Assembly: GCA_013397075.1 (NCBI GenBank)
Contig: VWZS01002237.1
Location: 248,001-312,000 of the forward strand
Direction of reading: 5' to 3'
Source of the DNA: Rhabdornis inornatus
Taxonomy: Eukaryota > Chordata > Aves > Passeriformes > Rhabdornithidae
Length of the DNA: 64,000 bases
Positions 37,501 through 48,890 of the stretch are shown here, in pieces. Each line of letters begins with the position of its first letter. The stretch's first letter is position 1. Position numbers and translations under genes: made by a program. The notes below the pieces were generated by a model, which made no database searches, was not told the DNA's origin, and saw only the letters and a program-made list of their open reading frames with translations.

Positions 37501-40500
37501 ATAATAGCACGACCAACAACAGTTTTTCACACTTTCAGTATACCACATAATCTTGCTACTAACTCTGCTTTATGGGCTTTTCCTTCTTTTTTTTTCTTGG
37601 ATGGGCTAATAAGTCTCACATGCTAACCAACATGCTAAGAACAAGATTGTGTAATACCCTTGTGTGTAAGTATGGTTAGAGAAATCTGGAAAGAGCATTC
37701 CCGCTTCTCTTTCTGAGAGAAGTACCTGGGTCTAACCCTGTTTTTTTCTTTTCTCTCCCTTGTAGCACTTAGACTACAAGGCAACAAACAAGGGGGCTGG
37801 GAAGCAGAAATAAGATTGGCAATCCACATAAATCAGCAAATTAGGTTTGGGGAGGTCTGGGACAGGTTTTTTGAGCTTATGCTGTCAGTTTAACCAGCCT
37901 ACCTTTTAGGTAAATGCTGCCTGATGTAAGGCAAGCTCCAGGACAGTATGTTTGGCTGTAGGCACAAACTCGTCAGCACTCATTGAAGAGGCTTCAGATG
38001 TTAATGCCATCGTCTAGATCTTAGGAAATGAGCCCAGGGGTTGTTTTGCAGAAGTCAAGAAGGAGACTTTTACTTTCAGGTTCAAAAGGAAAACATTGAA
38101 ATCTTGATGCAGTCATATGCTTAAAGCTTTTTATGTTTATAGAAAATTGCCTCTTATAGTATTGATGGCAAATTGCCCTTAGATTGCAAAAGCTGCACAG
38201 AGAATGCAGCTGTATTTTTGAAACCATGTTTTGACAGATTGTCATGCTTCTCACAAAAGTTTGATTTTAGCTGAAATATGCATAGTAAATGTGTGTACTT
38301 TATTATAAGGCAAAAGACCAAAATTACTCTGCAAGTACTACTGTGCTTTGCAATTGCCCTATATCTGATAAAACTGGTGTCAGTAGAAATGAATGCTTTT
38401 TCTACTGTGGCATTTATCTTCATTGTAGTATTTCCAGGTTTTTCTGTAACTGGCAATTGGCAAAGCCACAAATTCTGAGTAAACATAGCTACTCCAGATG
38501 GTAAATATTCTGCTCTTAAAGTTTCCTGCTGTAAGGACAAGAAATACCAAAAGACAGAGCGTGTGGATGATGGTTTCACACTTGGTTCTGGATATATATA
38601 TATATTAAGTGCCAGAGGCAAAGTTAATTCAGTGTCAGAGATGTCTGGTTTAGAGCAGCAGCATTACAAGGACTGTGAACTTCACAGAGGTGAGGGGTGG
38701 TTTTAATTGACTTTGGGTGGAAATAAATAACGAAGTTCATAGTTTCAGAGTAAAAAATACTCAATTTGTGTTTATGGAGGTCTGAACTCTCACCAAGATC
38801 CAAGTCCCATCTTAATTGAAAGTCATGTGGCATGGTAAAATCTTTTTCTGTGAAATCTGAGGTTTGGGGGCTTTTCTAGGAGAAAAAATTAAAATTTTGC
38901 ATGTACTTCTCCGTCACTATTACATAATTTGTACTTTTGAAAGCGCATTTGGAAACCACATTTTTCTAAATGGAAACACTATAAAGAGACGACTTGGGTC
39001 ATTCTATTTGTCACTTCGTGATTGCTTTGACTTCCCATAAGGCATGCTCATATTTTCAATATAAATGTTTGCTCCATTCAGCAGCCTATAGTTTGACTAC
39101 AAAAGCTCATTTAGGATTGGAACTTGGTGCCTTATAATATTTTATATTTTCAAGGAAGCTTTTTGACCAGATGTTGATGTTGTCCAGTAAAGATAATTAA
39201 TTTTTTAGTGTTTTGTTTGTACTACGACTTAATAAAACACTCTTCAGGTTTAAAACGTCTGGTAAAAAAATCCTGTTATTCTGATAAAGAGCAAACAACT
39301 ATACATTTTCTCTATTCCATATAATTATTCAATGGTTGGAACTCAGGATATTGTGTGTGATTGGTGGCTACTTAGTTGCGCTCCTCCATTATATTTTCAT
39401 TTACAAGAGAGACGGGGGAAAAAGCATGGAAATACTTCACTGATTACCTCTATTAGCAAATTTTTGACCTTATGAAACCAGTATGTGGCTCTTTAGAGGA
39501 ATGATCAGAGATGGCAATTGAGGGAGTCCAATGTCTAAAAACTGGAAATCTTCCCCTTTACTGCTGCTATGTGATCTTGGACAAGTGCCTTTAGTGTGGA
39601 TCCTCAGTGACATTTAGGTACGCATATCTTAACTGAATTAAGATCCTCAAATTTTAGAGATCTGTGGCCCAGCTTTCCTACAAATTAGGCTTCAGTCACT
39701 GAAACACAGCAGTTCTCTGTTGCTTCACTGGCATGCAATGAAAGAGGTTTTCTTACATTTCCAAGATGTTCTGATGCTGTGGTGATCAAAGCTATGCAAG
39801 TAACTTAGAATGCTTATTTTGCTTTGATGTGTAATATATAACCAAACTGGGTTTGAAGACATAAAAATGTCTATTAAGTTCCATATGTGTCTTAGATTAT
39901 ACATGGCTTCTCTGCAATTCTCTTTAGACTATACTATAGCCTTCTCACGTTACAAGAGCACTTAAAGTGCATTTTCTGGCAGCTCAGTAAATAATAGAAT
40001 TAACACTTGTCAGCTGTGGTTTATTTCAGCCTTAGCATGAATTATAATGTAGCACTCTTTTGGTTTGGTTTCAAGCTTGATTTTAGAAGAAAGAGTGAGT
40101 AGATTCATTGAAGGTTGATTTCTTGAAGTACTTGTTTACCTGACAAAGAAGGTAAAAGTTGTAAGCACTGCATTTTAAATGAAAGGTGAGGAGATCTGTG
40201 CTGGTTTTCTTTGTTCACATAGTTACAGTTTTTAAGAACTTTTGCATTGCTTGCATACTAGTTTTGCTCCAGTACTGATGAAGATGTTGATCCTGCCTGC
40301 ATTCAGTAGCTTTTAATTTTCATAATTCTCACCAGTAGTCGAGGGTCTAGACAGCCACGACTGAATGAGGGATGATAAAAAGAGAAAAGGTAGAAGTGGT
40401 ATTTTTATAGGATTTTACAAGTCAATATAGTCTCAGTGATGACAGGTCATAACAGAAGAAACTGATTTCATTCTATGATGAAATTACAAGTTTGATAAGA

Positions 40501-40999
40501 AAAAGTAATTGCACAAAATCAATTTCTTCAAGTCCTTTTGTAAGACCTCCAACTAGAGAATATTCTGGTAAGGAATTCATCACCATATTATATCAGTGAA
40601 AGGTTTTAGTGGGCTGGGTTCCAACTGATGTGGTTGGGGTCTGAGCAGCAGCATTGTCTCATCACTATCAGGTGATGCAGTATGGATGCCTTGTGCTTTG
40701 GTCATGAGGGTTTAAGACCTGGCAGATCACAGAAAGCAGTGTTTTCTATGAAGAATCTTTGCTAAGCAGGATATTGGTAGCAGCATTTGACAGCAAAACT
40801 GTCAGGATTCAATACTCAACAGTGATTCAGAAGTATATAATAAAACTTAGCTGATGCAGCACAGCAATGATACTATTATTAGTCAAACATAACTAGTGAC
40901 AAAAACAAGACAATCCCCAGAAAAGTGCAATGAATATGATTTGGAGCTGAGGGAGACAAGGGAGGATGAATGGTTTAACCAGTGAGAAGATTAGGATTT

Positions 41000-41300
41000 T
41001 CTGTTTAGGTTAAACAAGCCTCAGAGGTATCTTAATTACAGTACTTAAGCACCTTCACAGGAAGAAAGTATGGGATACTGAAAGACTTTATTTTAAAGCT
41101 GAAACTAGGAAGAGCCAAAGTAGACATTAGATACAAATTTTGAAAGTGATTTTGAAGACCCAATGAAACACTGTACTAGAGGTATGAGTGCATCTTTCCT
41201 CACCTGATGTCTTTAATCTGGATGCGAATGTTTGGTTTGGAAGACACACCTCAGCCAAAACATGGTCTGCCTTCAGTACAAAGCCAATAGTGATAACTAT
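41000..41300 (+). mobile_element. CR1/L3-type LINE 3' pol-to-UTR fragment
   Basis: The order 'CTTAATTACAGTACTTAAGC', 'ACCTTCACAGGAAGAAAGTA', 'GAAGAGCCAAAGTAGACATTAG', 'TCACCTGATGTCTTTAATCT', 'GGATGCGAATGTTTGGTTTG' follows the C-terminal part of CR1 ORF2 and its exit. The usual wording there is 'gtacctacatgggga…', 'aaatttaga…' and 'cacttgatgtcttcaaatcaagactggatg'. It is strongly diverged, with approximate limits. Confidence 0.55.
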
Positions 41301-41837
41301 TGGGAAGGAGGGAAGAAATGATAGTTCAGATTTCAGCATGGATTGCAGAAGGCTGGTAAGAAATCTGAATGTGTGTTTGAGTTTTTACTTGCACAGAAGT
41401 CCCTAGCAGTGCACCTACAGTGCTGCAGATTAAACCTCGTCTATGACTGCCTCACTTCAAACTTGCCTGCGTTCTACTATGTAGACACATGGAAGGACAT
41501 AAGAGTGAAAAAGAAAAGGAATAGCTGAGTTGAGGAGTAACTTTAAAGTAAAAGAAGGGAGCTCAAACTTTAAGCTTTGTACAGGGAATGGGAGTATTTT
41601 ATTGAAGTTGGAAGAAAGATAATTTTAACAGTAATATTTATAAGCACTATAGGGAGATATTATCAGAGATCAAAGAAAAGGCATTTTCAGTAGGCAAGGG
41701 AGAGAATGAGAGCTGTGGTGCTTAATCCAAGGGAAAGAAAATCTTTGAAATGCTGTGAAAAAGGAAATGGTAAAATCTTACTTCTAAAAAACCAAGCAGC
41801 AGAGCATGCAAGTGGCAAACTCATTTTCCTTTCATCC

Positions 41838-41866
41838 AAAAAAAAAAAAAAGAAGAAGAAGAAAAG
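41838..41866 (+). repeat. A14 followed by (GAA)n
   Basis: A short poly-A run leading into four AAG/GAA units; a purine-only microsatellite. Confidence 0.9.
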
Positions 41867-44800
41867 CTACATTCTGCTTCCACTTCCAAACTTAAAACAC
41901 TGTAAATGGGCCAGTCAGAAATGACTGAAGTTGAAGCTTCATTTTACCACCCTAGCTTTTATTCAGCATCACTGCAGACACGTCATCTGTGGGGTTTGAA
42001 TTCCACAGAAGTGACCAGAGTTTGATCTGATTTTACCTTTTGTTTGTATAATCATAACCGTAGGAGGATTTTAAAAATAGGATCTGAATCCCTGTTGAGG
42101 TTTTTAATACCCCCTATTCTGAGGTCATTGGATTTAGGATTTCTGCTTGGGCCTATCTCATACATTTTTACAGATATTCAAAAGCCTGTAATAGCCCACA
42201 CACAGGTTATATTAATTTCCAGTGCCTAAATCCCTAAAGTGCTTTGGGGATTTCCCTGCTAATCCTCTTTTTCAATGCAGGGGTAGGTTTGAACCTTTGA
42301 GATTTATTCTTTTTGTTGGTTGTTTTCCAACCAAAGAATCTTTCAAGGGTAACAACAGCAAGTCCTAAATGCGTAAAGATGTAGAAAGTTTATCTGCTGT
42401 TTATATTATCACAGCAACCTGCCAGTCTTTTTTTTTTGGCACAAGAAGGAAAATAAAGTGTGACTATTATTAGTAATTACACTACTTATCGTAATTTTAA
42501 ACACTTACTAATATTACATTTATGCAAAAGTATTAAATCCTGACTGAACATCATATCCTTTCCTTTCCAAGGGCAAAGTAACTGTATTAATATTAATGAA
42601 GCCATAAAATACAAGTTAACTGACAGCATTTTTGCAGTTGCTTTCTGCAACTGTATTTTGTTACGGAAAATTTATCATATTTTTCATGTCTAAAAGTAAA
42701 AAATGAATAAAACTATCACAAACTGCTCTTTGTTGTAAGTGACATGCCTTTTCTTTATGATGCATGCTTTGCCATAAAAAGGGAGTGCTTAATGCATTTC
42801 TGTTGGGAGATGCCTATTTATTCTGACACACCGATCAGCCTCCAGGGTGTTTCTTTGCCACAGAACTGATTCTATATCTCATCCATTATCTAATAAGATG
42901 TGAAAAGAGTATCCTGTCTCACAAAAAAAATCAGGCTTTGTTTCATTACAAAGATGTGGCAGGCCCACTTACAGATTTACTTGCAGGATATACAGTTGTT
43001 AGTGAAAGGGCCGGTTATACACTCATGAATGTTTCCAATAGGCCTGTGGGGAAAACATTGGTAACATTGGTACTGAAGATCATTTATTTCAAAGGCAAGT
43101 ATAAAATATGGCCTCTATAATGAGAAAATGCATTTCACATCTTAAATAGTACTGCAGGAGCTTATGAATTTTATTATTGTAATAAACACCAATGCCACAT
43201 AAACAGAATGTCTCTGCAAAATATATGCCCTGGTTGTTTTTCTTCTCTTTCTTCATTATTTCTCCCTTTACAACGTTTATGAAAGGTTTAACACTGTGCT
43301 TGCACGGGAAAAGAGAGATTGGAGTAAGGAAAACCAGCTGAGGCATCGTGAGATAAGGCAGTGATAAAGCAAGTGTATACAAAGCACTATCAGACAAATG
43401 GTGTCAGTCAGATGTGCTCATAAGGAAATAGTCACAAAGGAAAAAGAGAGTAGGATACACAGTAGGAAATTCAATTAAACCTGGGCATAACCTTAAATGT
43501 TAAGGGATGACAAGTCTTTAAGACCTTAGGTATGCAGATGGAAAGTGGAAGTACCTCTCTCTACATGTTTGAGCAGAGCTTAACACACCCAAAACTTCTG
43601 ACCACTAATGCACTGCAAATCGTTGTTGTATTTAAATGATGCTCTATTACAACAATGCAGCCTCCCATACAACATACCCCACAAAAAAGTGCCTCCATTG
43701 TGAAGATGCTTGCTAACACCCACGAGTGAATTAACAAATCAGTGTTGGTCGAAGTAAAGCAAAACATTTTACATCATTGACAAAATATTGGGAGAAGTGA
43801 CATGAAAGCAAACAAGTGATTAGGTTTGATATCTCTGAAGTTAGAACACTCCATGCACTCCACTGCTCCAAATATCCCTTTCTGAATAACAGAATCAATC
43901 CTTTTGGACTTGCACAATGCTTCTTTCATAAAGGGCAGTTTTTTTAGCATGACAATAAAATATGATTTTCAGTGCTTCTTGGAAAAGTGAAAATACAGCT
44001 TGAAAGAGTTCAAAATGAAAATACAAAAGCTGGAATTACTGGCAGACAAACGTTCTAGTGTCATGTCCTCCTGATATCCTTTATTCATTACATGTGAATG
44101 CAGCTCTGTATCTAAAAATCAAGGCTGTTTTATCAGTCTTGCTTATAATGCCAGTCACAATGGCTTACCACTGAGAGATCTTTCAGAGTCTGGAGTTGCA
44201 TCAAGACAGCATAGCTTTAAAACAGCATAAGAGAGACCCATTCTACATTATTGACTTTTCCCCTTACCTGCAAGGACACAGAATTTAATTCAGCATTGAT
44301 GGGTCAAAGATTTTGACATATGTCAAGTCAGATATCTTCATTTTAGAGTTTAAAAAAAGGCATCAAACCTGATACATATGAACCACTTTAGGTAGCAGAG
44401 GCAGTCAGACTGAGCTAGGAACAATTGTTTCACTTATCTGCAAAAGACATTTTCAATGAAGAACATTACTTTTCTTATGTAAAGAACATGATATTTAAGG
44501 AGGATAAAAGCAGAACAACTGCTAAAAATGCAGTAAAGGTCTAAAGGTAGATCCCTAAACCCTGTGTTAAGTATCCTATCATTGTGTTCTTTCTATGGAT
44601 TTTTTAAACCATCCTATAAAGGTCTTTGGAAAGGATATAATTTCCTAGAAAATGGTATTTCATATGGCCTTTTATAAAGTGGTCATCCCCTAGCAAAGTC
44701 AGCAATAGTTTTCTATAGAGAAGACATTTGATTCAGAACTATGAATAGACTATTTCCATTAGCAAACACTGTACAGCAGAACAGCTTTTTTCAGCCATCA

Positions 44801-45127
44801 TCCTTCCTCTATAAATAGATTTCACAGCAGGAAAAGCACACCCAGAACTATCTAGTATGACTTTACGTCCCTAAATGAACCATGTTGCAAAATCTCATTT
44901 TTAATAATGGCATTTACATTACTTCACCAATTAAATGTACAATAACAGCAAAATTGTTGTGTTAATGATCAGAGTGTATAATAATATGCACAGTTAGGAA
45001 GATTATGGGAATTTAAGGGGAAGAGAAGGGCAAGGGATCATCTGTTGTATGACTCTTCATGATTGTAACCTGCTGTCTATGTCCCTAATGTGTTTCTCTG
45101 ACTGGCATGCTTTGGTTTGTTTTCCAG

Positions 45128-45214
45128 TCCGTGTTTTGTCGTGAATGTAAAGAAGAATTCCATGAAGGGGAATGCAACTCTCTCCTCAGCCCACAGGGAG
45201 CCATGGCCCCGAAG
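45128..45214 (+). CDS. PRKN: PRKN exon 10: C-terminal half of the IBR (in-between-RING) domain
   Basis: The exon is 29 codons in phase 0, beginning SVFCRECKEEFHEGEC and ending GAMAPK. The Cys-x2-Cys-x4-His-x3-Cys pattern corresponds to human zinc ligands C365, C368, H373 and C377, which hold the second IBR zinc. The start is fixed by the acceptor ending TTCCAG at 45127 and the end by the donor AAG|GTACAG at 45214/45215. The downstream part (LLSPQGAMAPK) is the poorly conserved tether leading to REP. Two oddities: the first residue is Ser where human parkin has Phe362, and the exon has 29 codons against 28 in human. The open frame upstream to an ATG at 45107 is intron read-through, not coding. 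Confidence 0.96.
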
Positions 45215-45315
45215 GTACAGATCTCACAACTCCTGATCACTATCCCTGGCCCAGCCAGAGTGACATTTGTCAAATGGGTCCTAATTATAATCCTAAGTTT
45301 AGTATTTGCTTTTAA

Positions 45316-45335
45316 AATTGCTTTTAAAAGCAATT
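45316..45335. repeat. 20-bp perfect palindrome
   Basis: AATTGCTTTTAAAAGCAATT reads the same on both strands. It lies about 100 bases after exon 10, and the preceding bases repeat part of the unit (GCTTTTAAAATTG). Confidence 0.95.
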
Positions 45336-47304
45336 ACGTTCATGCTGAATTACTCCAGCCATTGGAGTTGTCGAATTGGCTTTGCAGCAGATTTCAGTCT
45401 CTTTGATTGATAGAGTGGCTGAGTTCTGTCAGGAACACACAGGGCTTTGCCATCAGTTGATAAAGAAAAGGCCTTCCCAGTGGGCTTCTAGAGTTGTCTC
45501 TATTCAATGTGAACACTTTTGAAAGGCTTTGTATAGTCTTGCTGCCTTTCAGTTTATTTTCAGTGTGCCAGTCAGGAAATCATGTGGGATTGAGCTGAAT
45601 AACAGGACTTTTATACACCCTATGCAGAAAATACTATTGGTAATTTATGTTTTAACTTACAGAAATAAAAAATAGATTGTCTAGGCTGCAAGCTGTTAGA
45701 TGATAATTATTCTAGGCTGCTCTTTAATTTTGTAGCTACAGACCTGGACAGGAAGTAGTTTTTCTCTCCTGGCATTTCTCTTTGTTTGAGATTCAAGTTT
45801 TCCTTGAAATAAATAAATCATGTAAACCATAGTCTTTCCAACTTGAAAAGAAAAGAGAGCAAGAGAGAGAAAGAAGAAATAACAGGAAACATAGTCCCTT
45901 AAGTTTCTCACAGCTTGATGCCTAGGCTGCACTACCAGGAAGCAGAAAACTGGTACTCAGATATCTGGCAGTTTTGGTGCTAAGAGGAAACTCAAAATCT
46001 GAGCCTCCACATAGTCCAGTGTGGCAGATAAAGGTTTGTGGGCAGGTGCTGATGAGGGCTTGCATCCAGCCAGCTCTCAGGGAGGCATGCCAAGCTCCTG
46101 TAACTGCCTGAAGGCAGGCTCTGCCTGATGCTGGCTTTTGGGGACTCACTGAACACAGAGACTGGCAGGGAGCTGAAATTCTACTGGGAAGCTTTGCTAT
46201 GTGCTACCTAGAGATGGTTCATATACCATACTTTGCAGACCTTGCACAAGGTCATGACCTGTGTAGACATTCTTCTCTTTAACCTTTCTTAGTGAAGCTC
46301 TTCTAATTTATAAAAAGAATAAGCACTAGTTGAGACAGAATGAAACAGCCTGTATCCTTGTAGTCAGTCGGTTGACCTGGAACATGTGTATTGTATCAGA
46401 CCCAAAATCCATCTACTTTCCCAGCCTCTAATGATTTGTGATGCACATGTGGTATTTTATGTTTAGTAGCTCTCGGCAATTTATTTTTTCCATGAATTTG
46501 TGCAACCCATTTTTGAAGCCATATGTATATGCAGTAAGGAGATTTGCAGCTTAGCTGCCCTCTATGAAGAACAGTTTAATTTTATTTGCAGTCTTCCCGT
46601 TCCCATTCACATTTATATTTTAAAAAAGCAACTTCCACAGAGACATTGAGAGATGCTTAAAGCATCCAACAGCCTAGTAAAGCAGGAGGCCAAGGCTCAA
46701 TGTCTTCCCTGAATTAAACTGAACTAGAACTTGAATACATCTCAACATGAACAGAGAGATCTATATTCATTAAGTTATTTATGCTTAGAGTTTTGCCTAG
46801 AGTACTGAAAGTTGTCATAGCACGTTAAAAGTGAGTTCAACAATGTTGGCTCTGTGAAAGCTAGAGTTCATGTAATTTTTATCTTCCAAGGCAGAGATAA
46901 AGGTATGCCAGGAAGAATCAGAATACCATAGAAAGAAGTCATTTATTTTATATATTTGAATATTGCCTTAGCTTTTCCTTATAACAATAGAAGCACTTCA
47001 CCCATCTGATTCAATCTCACAGCACATGAATTGCACCCAATTAGACTTATTAACTCAGCAATGTTGACTACTGTTACAGCTCTAGTGTCATGTGAATGTT
47101 CTTGCTGTTCATGAAAAATTCCCTGTACTCTCAAGGAACCGTTCCAGAATAGCTAAATGATAGTGCCAGAAGAACTCTTGCATCTATACACATCAGGTCC
47201 CTGCATAGACAAGACCATAGACTATGCAGGATTCACTGAGACTCCAGTCTAAGCTGAAGTTAATAGACGTAGGTCCTCCTTCTCTTCCCCTGAAAAACGG
47301 AGAG

Positions 47305-47575
47305 CTGCACTAATTAAATGTCCCCACGAGGCGGCGCTGTGCCACTGAAGGAATGTTTTCCCTCCTCTTCCTGAGCCGGGCGAGCAAACCGCGCAGTAGC
47401 AGCAGCAGGGCGAGCACAGGCGCTGGTGAGATGCTGGTTTCACCTGCCCAGCATCGCTGCAGAGCCGCCTGCACACAGGGCACCACAAACCATTCGGGGG
47501 GCATGTGAGAGCAGGGCCCGTGGGACAGTTCCCATCTCTCTCTGAAATTAGTGTAACATTTACCCACCGTGCTTT
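47305..47575. promoter_or_regulatory. CpG-rich patch in PRKN intron 10
   Basis: About 13 CpG dinucleotides fall within roughly 270 bases (GAGGCGGCGC, GCCGGGCGAG, ACCGCGCAG, GGCGAGC, AGGCGCTG and others), while the AT-rich introns around it have almost none. A minus-strand open frame through the patch matches no protein I know. A small CpG island, an unmethylated regulatory element or an alternative promoter are possible. Confidence 0.5.
47324..47338 (+). promoter_or_regulatory. CTCF-like binding core
   Basis: CCACGAGGCGGCGCT fits the CTCF core pattern CCASYAGRKGGCRSY closely, differing from the common CCACNAGGGGGCGCT at one G-to-C position in the G-run. It lies inside the CpG-rich patch. Confidence 0.5.
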
Positions 47576-48079
47576 CAGGACGTCTGTTCCACTTGGCATC
47601 ACCTGCCAGGTGCATAGGTCTGTGTGTCAGACCTAACTTGCTGTGATTGTAGTGAGGAGTGAGAAGATTTGTTTTATCTTTGCCCATGGTCTGTTTCAAG
47701 GCAGGAATAATACGCTTCCAGGGTTGTCTCCAGCTCATGCAATTTGACTCCTGTCTGGATCCCTTCCATATAATTTATTTTATCAAGACATCTTATTGCA
47801 GCAAGTTCAGCCAGTCAAATTTAAGGATCAAACAAACACACTGCCACTAAACTGTTCCTCTCCAGGACAGGCGCAGGATGCACAATCAGTTTCAGGGAAA
47901 TACTTCCAATAAGGAAAATGCAGGGTTTGCTTTAGCCTGTAGTGGCTGTAGTAGTGAAAGCAGCTTCTCTTGACCTTCACATTTCTGCAAATGCCTGCAG
48001 GTCTCTGATGTTCAACAATAGGAAGCACTGTGGGCAGGTTCAGGCCTAAGTCAGCGTGACAGAGGGGAACATGGTGGAG

Positions 48080-48890
48080 CATGAGGAGTGTGAAAGAGGT
48101 GAAAGAAAAACCAGAAAGGAGAGTTGTAGAGGAACTGGGTGACCATAGTTGATGGCAGCACAGAGAGCAGGAAGAGCTGTGGTGGCACTCCGTGCAGCTC
48201 TGCTAAGGCGTGTCAGGGTGCTGTGAGGGCTGTCTGCTTCCTGGGGACTGAGGACAGGGATGAGCCAATGTGGTGGAAGATGGGTCCATAGGGTGGCTAT
48301 GACTGGGCAGGGCAGGGATGTGGGGAGCTGGAGACAGGCCCTGCTGCAGTGTCACCAGGCAGTGACATGGGCTCCTGAGCCATGACCAGGATGCAGGGAT
48401 TAGCAGAGGACTGGGACAGCAAGGTCTGATGGTACCCTCAGAGCCTGGCACCAGTTTGGGATGACTTGGAGAAAGAGAGATAGGAGGAGAGACAGAACCT
48501 GATACACAGCAATTTGAGTGTCCATAAAGCCAAGAGCTGACTGGAGGGACTGTAACCTGTCAGATGGAGTGGAAGCTCCAGAAAGAGGAAAAGAAAGAGA
48601 GATGTGAAATGACATGGCACAGCTATGAGGGTCCAGGAAACATAGATGGTGGTGGTGACATGGGGCTGTGCTTGGGCAGATGTCAAAAGGAGGGAAGAGG
48701 AAGCCCGAGGTAAAGAGAGGGGAGTGTAGCTGGTGGGACTGTGAAGGAGGGTAGGGAAGGATGGAAGGGGGAATGGGGTAAGCTGGAGGAAGAAGGAAGA
48801 GGGCAACCATGACTGCAGGACATAAGAGGGATAAAGCAGGTGCCACATGTGGATCTTTGAAAGCCTGCTCCAAATAAAGGAGTTGGAAGC
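48080..48890. other. Purine-biased GC-richer tract in intron 10
   Basis: About 800 bases where the + strand is strongly enriched in A and G, for example GGAGAAAGAGAGATAGGAGG and AAGCTGGAGGAAGAAGGAAG. On the minus strand this gives long proline/leucine/serine-rich open frames (up to 157 codons at 48400-48873), which I read as a consequence of composition. No known family is recognised. Confidence 0.6.

Larger units (their letters stand above)
1..45127 (+). other. PRKN: PRKN intron 9, 3' part (non-coding)
   Basis: This long AT-rich stretch ends in a pyrimidine-rich acceptor (TTGTTTTCCAG) directly before exon 10. All open frames here are short, lack codon or domain signal, and overlap repeats or low-complexity DNA. 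I recognise CR1 LINE fragments, mononucleotide and short tandem repeats, small duplications and palindromes, listed separately. Outside those I see no gene, tRNA or other RNA gene. Somewhat GC-richer patches without an assignable function lie at about 17.2-17.65, 20.3-20.8, 22.7-23.2, 25.0-25.3 and 36.7-37.3 kb. Very large introns are typical of PRKN in vertebrates. Confidence 0.85.

Noticed and set aside
38154..38621. 155-codon minus-strand frame
   Set aside because: Its start lies in a TA microsatellite, no recognisable domain or splice context is seen, and + strand frames overlap it.
48400..48873. 157-codon proline/leucine/serine-rich frame on the minus strand
   Set aside because: It is explained by the purine-biased composition of the + strand; overlapping frames in the same tract are similarly open.
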